This document shows positions 18,538-27,198 of a DNA stretch of 43,894 nucleotides, in pieces (position 1 is the first letter of the stretch; every line of letters begins with the position of its first letter). Below the pieces are notes generated by a model. That model saw only the letters and a list, made by a program, of their open reading frames with translations, made no database searches and was not told where the DNA came from. The stretch is from an uncultured Lachnospiraceae bacterium (GTDB taxonomy: Bacteria > Bacillota > Clostridia > Lachnospirales > Lachnospiraceae): NCBI GenBank assembly GCA_910588215.1, contig CAJUQJ010000033.1:1-43894 (forward strand), written 5' to 3'. The position numbers and the translations under genes were made by a program.

Positions 18538-20019
18538 TTACACCTCTCCTACATAATCTTCCGGCTGCTGCTCTGCAGGCTCTATTATCTCTTCCAGCCA
18601 GGGCTGCTGCATGCTTATCGCAAAATCCTTATATACCTCACCGTATGCATGAAGCATGGTCTCCATCCGATAGGTAGCTGTCACTCTATGATAGCCGTTC
18701 TCCCCCATCTGCATACGTCTTCGCTTATCCCGTGCCAGGGTAAGAATTGCCTGCGTTATCTCTCCTACATTCATGATATGTGTGATGATTCCTGCTTCTC
18801 CGAATCTGTCTCCTTCATTTCCGAGGATCAATCCGCTACAGTCCCCCACATCTGTAGCGATCACCGGTTTATGTGCCGCAAAGCTTTCCAGGATCGTCAA
18901 TGGCTGTCCTTCACTGATACTGGTCAGAATCATCATATCCATTTTTCCATAATATTCGCGCACATCCACTTTGCCGGTAAATATAACATCAGATATTCCC
19001 ATAACACCTACCATGTCAAAGCACTCTTGTGCATAACCATCATCGTTATCCCATGGTCCCATGATCCAAAGCTTAAGCCTAGATTCTTGCTCCTTAGCAA
19101 AGCCGAATGCTTGGATCAGTGTCTTAACATCTTTGATCGGCGTCACGCGGAACACCGCGCCGACATAGATTTCTTCCTCCTCGGCCTCCGTCTTCCCCAG
19201 AAGCCCTTGAAACCGCTCAACTTGAATTCCGTTAGGTATCACCATGGTCTTCTCCTGCGGACACTCCAGATCGACCTGCAATTCTCTGGCACGTCCATAG
19301 AGGCTGGTCACCAGCTCCGCTCTGTCGTAAGCCATCTTTGACATTTTATGAAACTGTTCAATCCAGATATTCTTATAGATTCCCTGCACCCATTTGGATC
19401 TGATCAGCTCTTCTTCCCGTTCTCTTGTATAGATACCATGTTCCGATACCATCAATCGTCCGCCATGGATATATTTACCCATACATCCCAGTACACCTGC
19501 ATAACCGGTACACAGGCAGTGATAGACATCTGCTTTCGGAATCTTCATCTGCAACGTCCGGAACAACGGCAGATAGATGGAACGCATCGTCCACAAGAAA
19601 TCCGTGAATACGATCTGGCTGTAATTCAACATATAGAATTCCGTGACGGCGTTCAGGAAGTCTTCTCCCATCAACAGATCATTGAGTGACCGCTTCTTCT
19701 TCTGAAAATAGTCTATCAGCGCTTCCCACTCCACCTGTTTGCCAAGAAGCAGGCTTCGCAGTGCCTGATATTCTTTCTTATTCATCCGGCTTTTTCTTCT
19801 ACGCCTGCACCAATCCAGATCATCAAGATACAGTTCATGTACTTCCACCACATTCTCAGGCAACTCATACACAAATTTCCCCCGTAGTTCCCGATTCGCT
19901 ACGATCGCCAAAATCACAAACTCCTGCTTGGGAAAGGAACGAATCAGGCCATGTGCCCAACTGGACATACCGCCTACTGTATATGGATAACATCCTTCTG
20001 CTACGATACAAATTCTCAT
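18538..20019 (-). CDS. pelF: PelF-like GT4 polysaccharide synthase
   Basis: A GT4 enzyme of about 493 residues. The PelF N-terminus is clear, MRICIVAEGCYPYTVGGMSSW, followed by SEHGIYTRERE, VIPNGIQVERF, GAVFRVTPIKDVKTL and the EX7E site EGQPLTILE, then DVGDCSGLI. PelF is a soluble glycosyltransferase that polymerises N-acetylhexosamine from a UDP-sugar. The open frame extends to a GTG at 20049; ATG 20031 is also possible, but ATG 20019 puts the conserved MRICIV at the N-terminus with GGGGAT upstream. It is followed by pelG after 4 nt and preceded by a 195-nt gap that holds a stem-loop. Confidence 0.88.
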   Translation of the reverse strand: MRICIVAEGCYPYTVGGMSSWAHGLIRSFPKQEFVILAIVANRELRGKFVYELPENVVEVHELYLDDLDWCRRRRKSRMNKKEYQALRSLLLGKQVEWEALIDYFQKKKRSLNDLLMGEDFLNAVTEFYMLNYSQIVFTDFLWTMRSIYLPLFRTLQMKIPKADVYHCLCTGYAGVLGCMGKYIHGGRLMVSEHGIYTREREEELIRSKWVQGIYKNIWIEQFHKMSKMAYDRAELVTSLYGRARELQVDLECPQEKTMVIPNGIQVERFQGLLGKTEAEEEEIYVGAVFRVTPIKDVKTLIQAFGFAKEQESRLKLWIMGPWDNDDGYAQECFDMVGVMGISDVIFTGKVDVREYYGKMDMMILTSISEGQPLTILESFAAHKPVIATDVGDCSGLILGNEGDRFGEAGIITHIMNVGEITQAILTLARDKRRRMQMGENGYHRVTATYRMETMLHAYGEVYKDFAISMQQPWLEEIIEPAEQQPEDYVGEV

Positions 20020-20145
20020 TCTGATCCCCATTTCCGAGCGACTTGTCACAAAGAGACGGCGCGGATTTCAAATTCACGCCTGTCAATCCGGCTATCTGTC
20101 CTCGCTCAGGAACAAATAGCCATACAATGAGATTCTCAGTCAAAT

Positions 20146-20181
20146 CCTCGCCGCAAGAGGCGGGGTATTAGACCCTCGCGG
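20146..20181 (-). other. GC-rich stem-loop region between the DUF2194 gene and pelF
   Basis: In the transcript sense, CCGCGAGG (20181-20174) can pair with CCTCTTGCGG (20160-20151) with a 2-nt bulge; alternatively GGCGGGG (59-65 of the 20100s) pairs with CCTCGCC (20146-20152) with one mismatch in RNA sense. The two stems are mutually exclusive. No U-run follows, so a plain terminator is unlikely; attenuation or mRNA processing is speculation. Confidence 0.3.
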
Positions 20182-20214
20182 CAGTCGCCAAATGCCTGCA
20201 AGCAGTCACTTGGC

Positions 20215-22062
20215 TCATTGCTCGCGGGAATAGGCTGACTTCATTGTAATAACAGCATTCTTCTGTTCGATCGTCAGCAGATAAACGTCCTGCTCAAGAC
20301 GCTGCCAGCTGCCGCCTTCCATATTGTCTATCGACTCATTGTCTGTTCTTAAGACAAACCACACCGGCCCTCTTGTATCGTTTACTTCCAGATAGATCAT
20401 ATTGAACTCTCGTCTATGCGCATAGTCCAGCGCCAGAAAACTACGAATCCGCTCGTCGCACTGCGATACCGTTGTATTATCAAACCCATACTCTCCGATT
20501 CGATGATCCTGTATATTCTGCCACAGCGTATTGGATGCATCTACCCAGTCAACGCTGTCCTGTGCGGGATATGCGATACTACCCATATCTGCCATAATAC
20601 TGGTATATCCCAAAGCCGTCTCCAGACATCTGATCCGGAAATCCTGCCGTACAGAATCATCAAACCCATCGATCAGAGCATTCTGTCTGGTAATATATTC
20701 CGATAGATACCCTATCACTTCCTTGTTATCATTCCCCTTCTCAACAACCGTCCGCACTGACATCAGAAGTTCTTCTGACAGCACCTCCCAGATTTCCTCT
20801 TCCGTCATATCACCCGCATAGAAGGAGGTGAACTGATAAGATGGCAACGTTTCCTGCATGAATTCATGGTCTCTCGCAATCTTCTTCTCGATTGGCGTAT
20901 CGGACATGCAAATACCGGACAGACCAGTCTCTGCCCGCTGTTCATTCAGAAGTTTCATATATCGTTCAAACTGCACTGCATCCGGATAATTGGAATCTTC
21001 ATAGTCAAACTGGGGCGCCAGCATACAGGACAGAGAGACGCCGCTTTCCCTGCGTAGCGCTACAACATCCGGCCAGATGACATTCTGGAACATACTTTCC
21101 AGTGTCTGGCTGTAACGTTCCATCATAACTTCCTCGTTCTCATTGGCCACCCCAGGAAAATTTACATAGATCATGTTCTGTGCATTGACTACCGGATAAA
21201 GTTCATACGGTTTCATCTCGGCCGAGATCGCAGAAAGTATCCCCAAACCGGCTATATCAGCCATATAATTGCCGTTTATGGCAAATACGGGGGCAGTTTC
21301 CGAATCCTTCCTCCATAGAATAGCCGGCATCTCCTCATCCTTGATCGTCTCATTGCCGATCGTTTTTTTCTTCGGTATTCCATTCATATAAATCTTGGTA
21401 TCATCAGAAGAAAGCACGTACCACGGAAGATTAAATTCCAACACTTCTTCCATGCCTTCATTTGAATAGACTGCTTCCCCTCCCAACAGAAATCCTTTGT
21501 GCAGATAGATGTCCTCCACAGCCATCTGTTCCACCCGGATCATCTCGATTCCCAAAAGCGCCTGAAGCGGCTTATTATCTTTCATCACGGAAACATCAGG
21601 AAGATCACATAGTACCAACGGAACACCTGCCGCTACATATTCTTCCAGAAGTTTACAGCTGTCCTCGGCCTTCCAGTCTACTGCATCCGAACTGATGGCA
21701 ATCAACGTCGGCACAGCTGTTTCATCCTGTTCCTTCGCCGCTTCATATTCTTCCAAAGACGAATAGACAGCCATATTCCGCTTCGTGTAGGTGACCCACA
21801 AAGATACCGTCTCTTTGGTGGCCTCTTCCTCTGCTCCGACATATACGACCAGCTCCCGGGAATCATTCACAAATCCATCTTCATCTCTGTCTCTTTCCAG
21901 ATTGTAAGCATCACTGCTATTCGGAAGCTCTGACGTATCTACAACATAAGAATTCTCTTCATAATGATTCCAGCTTTCCAACGCAACATTTGAAAACTGG
22001 AACAGAAAAAATACGATAAACATTACGATCGTGATCGTAAAATAATTTCGACGTGATATCAT
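20215..22062 (-). CDS. DUF2194 protein, PelA-like extracellular Pel-operon component
   Basis: 615 residues with one N-terminal signal-anchor helix (about 7-27); the rest is outside the membrane. The sequence fits DUF2194, seen in Pel-type operons of Gram-positive bacteria, in the place where Pseudomonas has PelA (deacetylase/hydrolase). Features are a Rossmann-like first part (DAVDWKAEDSCKLLEEYV, PLVLCDLPDVS) and a TIM-barrel-like part (MLAPQFDYED). I see no classical polysaccharide deacetylase TFDD or HxxxH motif, so PelA-like deacetylation is inference from position. It sits between pelE and pelF. ATG 22062 has AAAGGA upstream at a long spacing. Confidence 0.6.
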   Translation of the reverse strand: MISRRNYFTITIVMFIVFFLFQFSNVALESWNHYEENSYVVDTSELPNSSDAYNLERDRDEDGFVNDSRELVVYVGAEEEATKETVSLWVTYTKRNMAVYSSLEEYEAAKEQDETAVPTLIAISSDAVDWKAEDSCKLLEEYVAAGVPLVLCDLPDVSVMKDNKPLQALLGIEMIRVEQMAVEDIYLHKGFLLGGEAVYSNEGMEEVLEFNLPWYVLSSDDTKIYMNGIPKKKTIGNETIKDEEMPAILWRKDSETAPVFAINGNYMADIAGLGILSAISAEMKPYELYPVVNAQNMIYVNFPGVANENEEVMMERYSQTLESMFQNVIWPDVVALRRESGVSLSCMLAPQFDYEDSNYPDAVQFERYMKLLNEQRAETGLSGICMSDTPIEKKIARDHEFMQETLPSYQFTSFYAGDMTEEEIWEVLSEELLMSVRTVVEKGNDNKEVIGYLSEYITRQNALIDGFDDSVRQDFRIRCLETALGYTSIMADMGSIAYPAQDSVDWVDASNTLWQNIQDHRIGEYGFDNTTVSQCDERIRSFLALDYAHRREFNMIYLEVNDTRGPVWFVLRTDNESIDNMEGGSWQRLEQDVYLLTIEQKNAVITMKSAYSREQ

Positions 22063-22121
22063 TTCTTATAACCATGTCCTTTCTTCAGCCCGAACCAAAA
22101 ATCGTCAGCCACAATGCTGTA

Positions 22122-23081
22122 CTAGCTGAAGATTCTTATCAGCTCTAAAGTCTCATTGTCGATCACAACATCAGAATGCTTTAGCGCATCCAAGGTCCGG
22201 AAGAAAGCCTCTTTGTTCCGGACAATAAAATACAGCTTTAATTTACAGGTAAATGCCGAAAGTCTATCCGGATACTGTCCGGCCAGACGCTCACACCATT
22301 TCTCCGAATTCTCAAAATCACCAATATCCAAAAGTCTCAAACATACACTCTCATACTGCTTTTCTGTCATGCCAGAAGGATTCTTGGTATAAAATGACTC
22401 CGCCGCTTCCGTCATCATACGGACAAACCTTCGCTGCTCCAATTCCGTGAACACCTTTTGCCTCAAAACATTGTCCGTGTAATCGATCATCATGTCTTCA
22501 TATTCGGTCTGGCCATCCTCTTCCGCTCTGATCCCGAGATACAGTTTCTGTGCCTCCATACGGAATTCACTCAATTCATGACTTAAGATTGATGCTGCAT
22601 AATGCGATGATTCAGAATCTTTCGTCTCCAAAGCCATGGCGATCGCCGCCAGAGAATCTTGTATCTCGCCTTTCAACACATTTAGCATTGCCGTGCGCAG
22701 GCTCTTCTGGTCGTTGACTGCAATTGCCTCCTCTAAGGGGATCACATTACGTTCTCTCTCCTCATCCGCCTTCAATTGTGTTCTGACACGCTCCTTGCTG
22801 AAGACAACATCATCCAGTTCCACCTGAAATCTAAAGATTGTGAGATAAAACAAATGAACGACGAAGAAAAACAACGGCCCAACGATCGGACACAGCACCA
22901 TAACGATAAAGCGCAGTAGATAGGTCCTTCTGTTATCATGCAGGCGCTCTGTTTCACCTTCCCTTTTCCGGTTGCGTATCGGAACCATAATCAATATACC
23001 GATCAACAGATAGAGAAATGCCACAATCGTATTCACGATCACCACGATGAGGAAAAGATACTCATCCCTCGTTAAGGTCAT
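22122..23081 (-). CDS. pelE: PelE-like membrane protein with helical repeats
   Basis: 319 residues: two N-terminal membrane helices (about 7-32 and 47-75) then a cytoplasmic, mainly helical part with TPR-like pairs (CLRLLDIGDFENSEKWCERLAGQYPDRLSAFTCKLKLYF region). This is the layout of PelE, which binds PelD and joins it to the synthase. ATG 23081 is chosen because its ATG overlaps the pelD stop (ATGA at 23081-23078) and GAGAGGGGG lies 8 nt before it; an upstream ATG at 23108 has no site. Order and coupling to pelD support the call more than residue identity, since PelE is poorly conserved. Confidence 0.75.
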   Translation of the reverse strand: MTLTRDEYLFLIVVIVNTIVAFLYLLIGILIMVPIRNRKREGETERLHDNRRTYLLRFIVMVLCPIVGPLFFFVVHLFYLTIFRFQVELDDVVFSKERVRTQLKADEERERNVIPLEEAIAVNDQKSLRTAMLNVLKGEIQDSLAAIAMALETKDSESSHYAASILSHELSEFRMEAQKLYLGIRAEEDGQTEYEDMMIDYTDNVLRQKVFTELEQRRFVRMMTEAAESFYTKNPSGMTEKQYESVCLRLLDIGDFENSEKWCERLAGQYPDRLSAFTCKLKLYFIVRNKEAFFRTLDALKHSDVVIDNETLELIRIFS

Positions 23082-25252
23082 AATCCGGCCCCCTCTCTGA
23101 GAATGCATCCATAACCTGCGCTCTGAAAACGCCCGATCACGCCCTCTGCGTTCTTCTCATCCGTATTGGAAAGCAGAATATAGAATCTGCCGTCTTCCAT
23201 CATACCCATGTAATCTGTCTGACGCATGTTCTTCCCCAACACTTCCGCCGCATGCCTGCGATCCTCCGCCACGATCTCAAGCAGCGCACACTCTGTCAGT
23301 CCATTTGCTTTCGCACCGAAGAATGCTCTCACCAACTGTCCAAACGCATCCGGCGACATGATATTTGTATGTTCCAGATATCGCTGGCTGGTGAGCGCAT
23401 CCAGATAGCGGTTCGCATGTACTACGGCATTCTGGATCAAAGAGCCAACGATCGTCAGACGATTTGCCTCAGACAGTGTCATACGCTGCCACGGAATTCC
23501 CCAGATCATCAGAATCAATTCCATTCTATCTTCCGTATAGACGGCGCTCGCCAACAGAGGCAATTTCTCATCCATCTTCTTATTGATAAATACGCGACGT
23601 TCCTTCAGATCCGTATACAAATCTTCCATATCCGTATACTTGATGGAATTCCCCAGCTTCCTGGCCTCACCGGAAGTAAAGGAAAACAGACGCGCGTAAT
23701 CCGCATTCGCTACCGTATAAACAGCCACATCCTTACTGTCCATCAGTTCTCCCAGCACTCTTGCCGCATAGAACAGCACCTCTTCCGGCGCATATGCCTC
23801 CAGGCTGGATGTTATCTCGTAAACTTTACCAAGACTGTCACGCTGATTGATCAACTGTGTCTCAAAGTTCTGCTTCATACGGACATTGCTGTCATTGATA
23901 TCTGCAATATCATCAACCTTTCTGCTTAAATAGCGAACCTCTTCTTCATTCTCGTCCTTCACAAACTGAAGCTGATCACGCATATACCCCACTACCATGC
24001 CGATGATAAACAGCTGTACCATCCATATGTATATATTGTAATCCAGCAGCACCTCGAAGCCTGTACGTCCGTACATCTGCTGCAGAAAATAACCGGCCAC
24101 AGCAAGCAGAGACGAGAAGATTGCCTGCTGCTGTCCATAGACAATGGCAAACAACAGCACATACAGCAGGAAAAAGTCCAACTTATTGAAATATTCACTC
24201 CCGGCCGCCTTACTGTTCAGTATAAAAAACGGAATAAAGCAGATCAGGTTCTCGACGAACGGAAATCCCCTCTTAAAGGCAACTTTGATGCCGTGCCAAA
24301 TCCTTCCCGCCCTGCTTCCTCCTGCATCCTCAGCGCTGATGAAAGAATCTGCATTCCGCTTCATATATCTGGCGACCTGCTCTACACCTTTATCATACTT
24401 GACAAAGATGTTCTGTTCATACTCCTCCTGATACGCTCTTCCGTCCAGCACCAGGCGGAATTTCTCACCTACCGAATTATTGACCAGGCGAACCCCGCCG
24501 CCCATGGCCTTGATGACAAACTCCGCCAGTTTGATCTCATTGATCTCTTCCATAGAAGAAATATGGTAGCAGGACAACGCCGGCTGTTCTTCCATCATCA
24601 CTTTATAGGCCAGCTCCACTGCATCATTCAGATACAGCATAGAGAAAGACCTTCTGTCACTGGCGGAAACTCTGCCTGTCTTCAATGCCTCCAGACACAT
24701 CTTAAAGCACGGATTGCTCTCCTCCTGCCCTTTACGCGGCACACCGTATAAATGGTCAAATCGCAAAACCAGTGTATCAATCCCCTGCGTCTTCCTGTAA
24801 TTGTCACAGATCTCTTCGCCCTGCGCGATCGCCATGGCCTTAAATCCCCGCGGGGAAACCGTCGCAGATTCGGGAACATCATTGTGATAGGATCCACCGT
24901 ACACATCATGGGATGAAAAATAGATGAATTTCCCTTTGCCCACCATGGAATAGGTCGCCATAATATTCATCAGTGAAGCCGTGTAACGCACCGACTCCTG
25001 CCGTTCCCTGTGCCAGTCGAAATTCGTATCATAGGCACCCATGAAAATAACCATATCCGGCTTGACACTATCAAAGATGTCCTTAATACTCTCATCCTCA
25101 TACGAATAATCATAGCGCTCAAATACATGCTTATAAGAAAACTTTCTGTCTCTCCGGCCTGTCAGCAGAAAAATCCGGTGTTTACCTTTATTCAGTTTAT
25201 CAATTACGGCATCCGTCATTCTGCTGCCGCCGCCAACTAATAATACATTCAT
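23078..25252 (-). CDS. pelD: SDR-PelD fusion, predicted c-di-GMP receptor
   Basis: 724 residues. Residues 1-300 resemble an extended SDR/epimerase (VLLVGGGSRM, YFSSHDVYGG, LRFDHLYGVPRKG) but the glycine motif is degraded and the catalytic YxxxK is not at its usual place (GFKAMAIAQGEE there). Then come about four membrane helices (335-425), a coiled coil (430-480), a GAF domain (about 480-630) and a degenerate GGDEF (650-724). The I-site R677-Q-T-D680 is kept while GGDEF is replaced by MEDGR, the PelD pattern of a c-di-GMP receptor rather than a cyclase. I recall an SDR domain on Bacillus cereus PelD, so the fusion may be a Gram-positive trait. First gene of the operon, coupled to pelE. Confidence 0.85.
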   Translation of the reverse strand: MNVLLVGGGSRMTDAVIDKLNKGKHRIFLLTGRRDRKFSYKHVFERYDYSYEDESIKDIFDSVKPDMVIFMGAYDTNFDWHRERQESVRYTASLMNIMATYSMVGKGKFIYFSSHDVYGGSYHNDVPESATVSPRGFKAMAIAQGEEICDNYRKTQGIDTLVLRFDHLYGVPRKGQEESNPCFKMCLEALKTGRVSASDRRSFSMLYLNDAVELAYKVMMEEQPALSCYHISSMEEINEIKLAEFVIKAMGGGVRLVNNSVGEKFRLVLDGRAYQEEYEQNIFVKYDKGVEQVARYMKRNADSFISAEDAGGSRAGRIWHGIKVAFKRGFPFVENLICFIPFFILNSKAAGSEYFNKLDFFLLYVLLFAIVYGQQQAIFSSLLAVAGYFLQQMYGRTGFEVLLDYNIYIWMVQLFIIGMVVGYMRDQLQFVKDENEEEVRYLSRKVDDIADINDSNVRMKQNFETQLINQRDSLGKVYEITSSLEAYAPEEVLFYAARVLGELMDSKDVAVYTVANADYARLFSFTSGEARKLGNSIKYTDMEDLYTDLKERRVFINKKMDEKLPLLASAVYTEDRMELILMIWGIPWQRMTLSEANRLTIVGSLIQNAVVHANRYLDALTSQRYLEHTNIMSPDAFGQLVRAFFGAKANGLTECALLEIVAEDRRHAAEVLGKNMRQTDYMGMMEDGRFYILLSNTDEKNAEGVIGRFQSAGYGCILREGAGL

Positions 25253-25284
25253 TTACCGTCTACCACCCTTCAGCCTTTCCATCC

Positions 25285-25312
25285 GCCAAAGCATCCCGGA
25301 ATTCCCTTTGGC
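25285..25312 (-). other. Leader stem-loop of the pelD transcript
   Basis: GCCAAAG (25285-25291) and CTTTGGC (25306-25312) form a perfect 7-bp stem with a 14-nt loop, ending 33 nt before the pelD ATG. It does not show the conserved bases of a c-di-GMP-I riboswitch. It may affect translation or mRNA stability; function is unknown. Confidence 0.35.
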
Positions 25313-25344
25313 TTTGACCTGTGATCCTATTGTCTCCCGCATAA

Positions 25345-25372
25345 AATTGACAAAATAATAATTTTGTCAATT
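25345..25372. promoter_or_regulatory. Perfect 12-bp inverted repeat upstream of the pel operon
   Basis: AATTGACAAAAT, AATA, ATTTTGTCAATT: perfect 12-bp arms with a 4-bp spacer, located 93 nt upstream of the pelD ATG. Each arm contains TTGACA. On the - strand TTGACA (25370-25365) with TTTTAT 18 nt later could be the pel promoter, which would place a dimeric regulator's operator directly on the -35 box. Confidence 0.5.
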
Positions 25373-25490
25373 CAGTGCGTAGCCTTATAAATTCTATCAT
25401 ATTAATAATATTATTTCAATTAACTTTTTAATCCTAATAAAAATTACTACATTTATTATTTTTATTGTGGAAAAAAAAAGACCACTCTGT

Positions 25491-25496
25491 TATAAT
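25491..25496 (+). promoter_or_regulatory. -10 box of the chemoreceptor gene
   Basis: TATAAT lies 32 nt before ATG 25529. The best upstream -35 candidate, TTGTGG (25465-25470), is 20 nt away, so the -35 is weak or activator-dependent. No clear motility sigma-factor pattern is visible. Confidence 0.4.
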
Positions 25497-25528
25497 CTAG
25501 ATATACATGGGTGACAGGAGGGACCGTA

Positions 25529-26947
25529 ATGAGAAACAAAAATGATAAAATATTACAGAGCATCGGCAAAATGGAGCCCGTTGAAGGCAGCCGTGAAGCT
25601 CAGGATATCCAGAAGCGATTGAACGAGGGAAGAGATAAGTTCAATCAGCTCGTTGGCGGTATCTGTAAATCTGTTATGCAGATCAGTGCCCTTGATCTTG
25701 CCATGGGAGACAGTACCGATAAGATGAGTTATATCAGTCATACTGTTAAGAATATATCCGAAACGGTAGTACGCGCTTCCCAGATGACAGAAGAGAATAT
25801 GAACGAAGTGGTGAATGCACATGAAGGTTTTGCAGAATCCATCGCTCAGGTATCCTCTGCCGCAGGCTCTATCATGGATGATATGGAAGAAAGCAGCCGT
25901 GAAATCTCTTCTATTGTTCAAGAATCACAGTATACCATTGACAAATCTGACCAGATGAAGGATGACATGCAGGAACTGCTCGAGATCATCAAAGGCATGA
26001 ACGAAGTGATCAAAGGGATCAATTCTATTTCTTCTCAGACCAATATGCTTGCCTTGAACGCTTCGATCGAAGCTGCCAGAGCCGGTGAAGCAGGCAAAGG
26101 CTTTGCCGTTGTTGCCGATCAGATCCGAAGCCTGGCAGACGAGACGAAACAGCTTACCGGTAATATGGACGGCTTCGTAGCCAAGATTGAGAATGCTTCC
26201 AAAATGAGCTGCGAGAGTCTCGACCATACCGTAGAAGAACTGGAAACTATGAGAGAGAATCTGAGCAAGGTACTCTCCAATAATGAAAGAAATGTTTCTA
26301 ATATTGTGAACATAACTGACTCTATCACAACGATTGCTGCTACCAGCGAAGAGATTTTCAGCGCGGTTACCAATGTACAGGATCAGATGGTACGGCTTCG
26401 CGAAGAATGCATTTCTCTGAATGAGCAGTCCGATATGCTCGGTAATGTTTCCGAAGATCTGAAGGTCAATATGCGTCCAGTCGCGACCATCGAGAAAGAT
26501 TTGGACGATACAGCTAAGTTGATGGGTAATATGGTACAGGATGTCTTCTATATGCTCAGCAACCGTCAGTTTATCGCAAACGTACAGAATGCGATCACCG
26601 CACATCAGAACTGGTTAAAGACTCTGGGTAATATGGTGAAAGACAGAGAATGTGTTCCTCTGCAGACTGACGATACCAAATGTGCTTTCGGACATTTCTA
26701 TTACGCCATGAATCCTCGCAATAAGATGATCTCTCCTCTTTGGAACGGTCTGGCTGAGAAGCATCGCCGGTTCCATGGCTATGGTAAGAACGTCATCGTT
26801 GCCATTAAGAATCAGGATTATGGCAAAGCCGAAAGCGAGTATAGATCTGCCGTGAAGCTTTCCGAAGATCTGCTCAGCGATTTTAAGAAGATTGTCGATA
26901 ACGCAGAAGCTTTGGAGAGAGAACACCTGAAAGTCTTTGCAGAGTAG
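25529..26947 (+). CDS. Cytosolic methyl-accepting chemotaxis protein with CZB domain
   Basis: 472 residues, no membrane helix and no HAMP, so a soluble receptor. The signalling tip is clear: ISSQTNMLALNASIEAARAG then GKGFAVVADQIRSLAD. The C-terminal 130 residues form a chemoreceptor zinc-binding (CZB) domain with His in AHQNWL, Cys in KCAFGHFYY and two His in EKHRRFHGYG, the Cys-His3 zinc site. CZB domains sense zinc or its oxidation and occur on receptors and diguanylate cyclases. ATG 25529 has AGGAGG 7 nt upstream; an in-frame GTG at 25511 is less likely. It diverges from pelD, hinting at linked control of motility and Pel, which is inference. Confidence 0.9.
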   Translation: MRNKNDKILQSIGKMEPVEGSREAQDIQKRLNEGRDKFNQLVGGICKSVMQISALDLAMGDSTDKMSYISHTVKNISETVVRASQMTEENMNEVVNAHEGFAESIAQVSSAAGSIMDDMEESSREISSIVQESQYTIDKSDQMKDDMQELLEIIKGMNEVIKGINSISSQTNMLALNASIEAARAGEAGKGFAVVADQIRSLADETKQLTGNMDGFVAKIENASKMSCESLDHTVEELETMRENLSKVLSNNERNVSNIVNITDSITTIAATSEEIFSAVTNVQDQMVRLREECISLNEQSDMLGNVSEDLKVNMRPVATIEKDLDDTAKLMGNMVQDVFYMLSNRQFIANVQNAITAHQNWLKTLGNMVKDRECVPLQTDDTKCAFGHFYYAMNPRNKMISPLWNGLAEKHRRFHGYGKNVIVAIKNQDYGKAESEYRSAVKLSEDLLSDFKKIVDNAEALEREHLKVFAE

Positions 26948-27057
26948 TTCTTCCATTACGATAATAAACTTACATCATACTCAGCCTGCCGCTTGGCGGG
27001 TCGCATGGCCATCCATCCATGCTGTGAAAGTCGAAGATTGTTATAATAATTCACGAA

Positions 27058-27103
27058 GAGGATACATCCCGGTGGTACGCCGGTCATGTATCCTCTTCTT
27101 TCT
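27058..27103 (+). terminator. Rho-independent terminator after the chemoreceptor gene
   Basis: GAGGATACAT (27058-27067) pairs perfectly with ATGTATCCTC (27086-27095); an inner CCGG/CCGG pair extends the stem, and TTCTTTCT follows. Confidence 0.75.
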
Positions 27104-27198
27104 AATCATCTATATCCTATATCATCATGCCACCACAATCAGATATTGATGTGTGCAGCTTCGATTGCCAGTTACTTTCATAAATAATAGTATTTTGA

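Noticed and set aside
22026..22043. Inverted repeat TTACGATC-GT-GATCGTAA as an operator
   Set aside because: It lies inside the coding start of the DUF2194 protein and encodes its signal-anchor residues; an 8-bp arm is expected by chance.
25253..25340. c-di-GMP riboswitch in the pelD leader
   Set aside because: The leader has CACAGGTCAAAGCC, loosely like the start of a c-di-GMP-I element, but the paired helices, tetraloop and receptor are missing.
26975..27005. Small GC-rich hairpin right after the chemoreceptor stop
   Set aside because: The stem is short and without a U-run; the stronger terminator is at 27058-27103.
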